A DNA stretch of 38,173 bases from Paracoccaceae bacterium (GTDB lineage: Bacteria > Pseudomonadota > Alphaproteobacteria > Rhodobacterales > Rhodobacteraceae). Position 1 is the stretch's first letter. Every line of letters begins with the position of its first letter. The notes under the pieces were generated by a model, which ran no database searches, had not been told where the DNA came from, and saw only the letters and a program-made list of their open reading frames with translations. The stretch covers positions 1 to 38,173 of the forward strand of contig JADZAO010000011.1 of NCBI GenBank assembly GCA_020852535.1, read 5' to 3'. Positions 37,372-38,173 of this stretch are shown one piece after another. Made by a program: the position numbers and the translations under genes.

Positions 37372-38173
37372 TTGGAAAGCATTGCAGATTTTATCAAACG
37401 TACCGCAAAAGAACGGCAACAACAAAATGCCGCCGCCGCAGGGATCGTCCTCAATACAACAGACAAAAACCCAGACGATGTGGCCCTCAACCTCAACCTA
37501 GCAAATGACTGGGCAAAGACCACAGGTAAGCCCGTTCCGCCACTCCCGCTGGTCGAAGAATACCGCCCCGTGTTCCAAAAACAAATCAATGATAAACAAA
37601 ACTCAACAATCCTTGCCGATGCGCCAAAGCTCTCAGAGTGGCTCAAAAACCCCGATAATGCCGCCCTAGCACAAGATGATCTTCCCGGCTTGTCTTGGTG
37701 GGAACGCCTGCCAAACTCGTTTCGCATGGGTACGGCGACCGGAATTAAACAAGGCCAAGAGTTCACCAAAGATGTCGGGATGGTGCTGGAACGCGGTGCG
37801 CTAGGGCAGGGCCTTGATGCCTTGGGAAAAGAGTTCGATCAGCTGGTGCTGACAAACGACCAAGGAACACCAAATCTCCTCGGGCAGCTGGCAAACTATG
37901 CGCGCAGCCTTAGCACAGCGCAGGACAAAATACCTCGGCGAATGGTCGGCGGGCCAGACGTGACGCCCAATCAGCGTGCCGACGCAATCGAAAATGCAGA
38001 TCTCGGACAGCTCTATAAAGGTGCCACGGCCTTGCTCTCCGAAATGGAGAAAAACGGCTTTTCTCCCATGTCCTACAAAGATGTCGGTAGCCTAAGCGGG
38101 GCTGCGCAATTTATCTCAGAAAACCTCGCAACCTCGCTGCCCCATACCGTAGCCTCCATAGCATCAGGCGGTC
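37372..38173 (+). CDS. large phage internal virion/ejection protein, truncated by window end
   Basis: Open from TTG 37372 (LESIADFIKRTAKERQQQNAAAAGIVLN...) to the window edge with no stop; absent from the ORF track. Confidence 0.72.
   Translation, partial: MESIADFIKRTAKERQQQNAAAAGIVLNTTDKNPDDVALNLNLANDWAKTTGKPVPPLPLVEEYRPVFQKQINDKQNSTILADAPKLSEWLKNPDNAALAQDDLPGLSWWERLPNSFRMGTATGIKQGQEFTKDVGMVLERGALGQGLDALGKEFDQLVLTNDQGTPNLLGQLANYARSLSTAQDKIPRRMVGGPDVTPNQRADAIENADLGQLYKGATALLSEMEKNGFSPMSYKDVGSLSGAAQFISENLATSLPHTVASIASGG

Overview
The window splits into an alphaproteobacterial chromosome segment (about 1-20.8 kb, Rhodobacterales-like gene content and order) and a resident phage (about 20.8 kb to the right edge, where it is truncated). 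Host genes recognised: methyl-THF:corrinoid-type methyltransferase, a small 'virulence factor' family protein, Ppx/GppA, RlmE, a DUF882/M15-like Tat protein, an L,D-transpeptidase, LpxD, an IalB-family protein, XerD, AroK, AroB, tRNA-Gln(TTG), S9 and L13, KdsA, and a dimethylglycine/sarcosine dehydrogenase-like FAD-GcvT fusion. Several 'empty' host intervals are not empty. They hold decayed genes the ORF track misses: a metF-like C-terminal stub, an acyl carrier protein plus beta-ketoacyl synthase remnant after lpxD, an unidentified relic with three in-frame TAG codons, and an IS3 (plus probable IS5) graveyard beside the phage. The phage has a leftward early module (PrtN-like regulator, a full-length DnaN sliding clamp, a DnaQ-like exonuclease with a DUF3820-like tail, small ORFs). 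A repeat-rich divergent control region separates it from a rightward late operon (terminase, portal, Bbp19/Bbp16-like and capsid genes, tail/nozzle, and T7-like internal virion proteins, one with an M15-like peptidase domain). The plus strand changes from G/T-rich to A/C-rich at about 28.2-28.5 kb in the middle of the late operon, and no annotated feature explains this. All family calls come from reading the translations; no database search was run.
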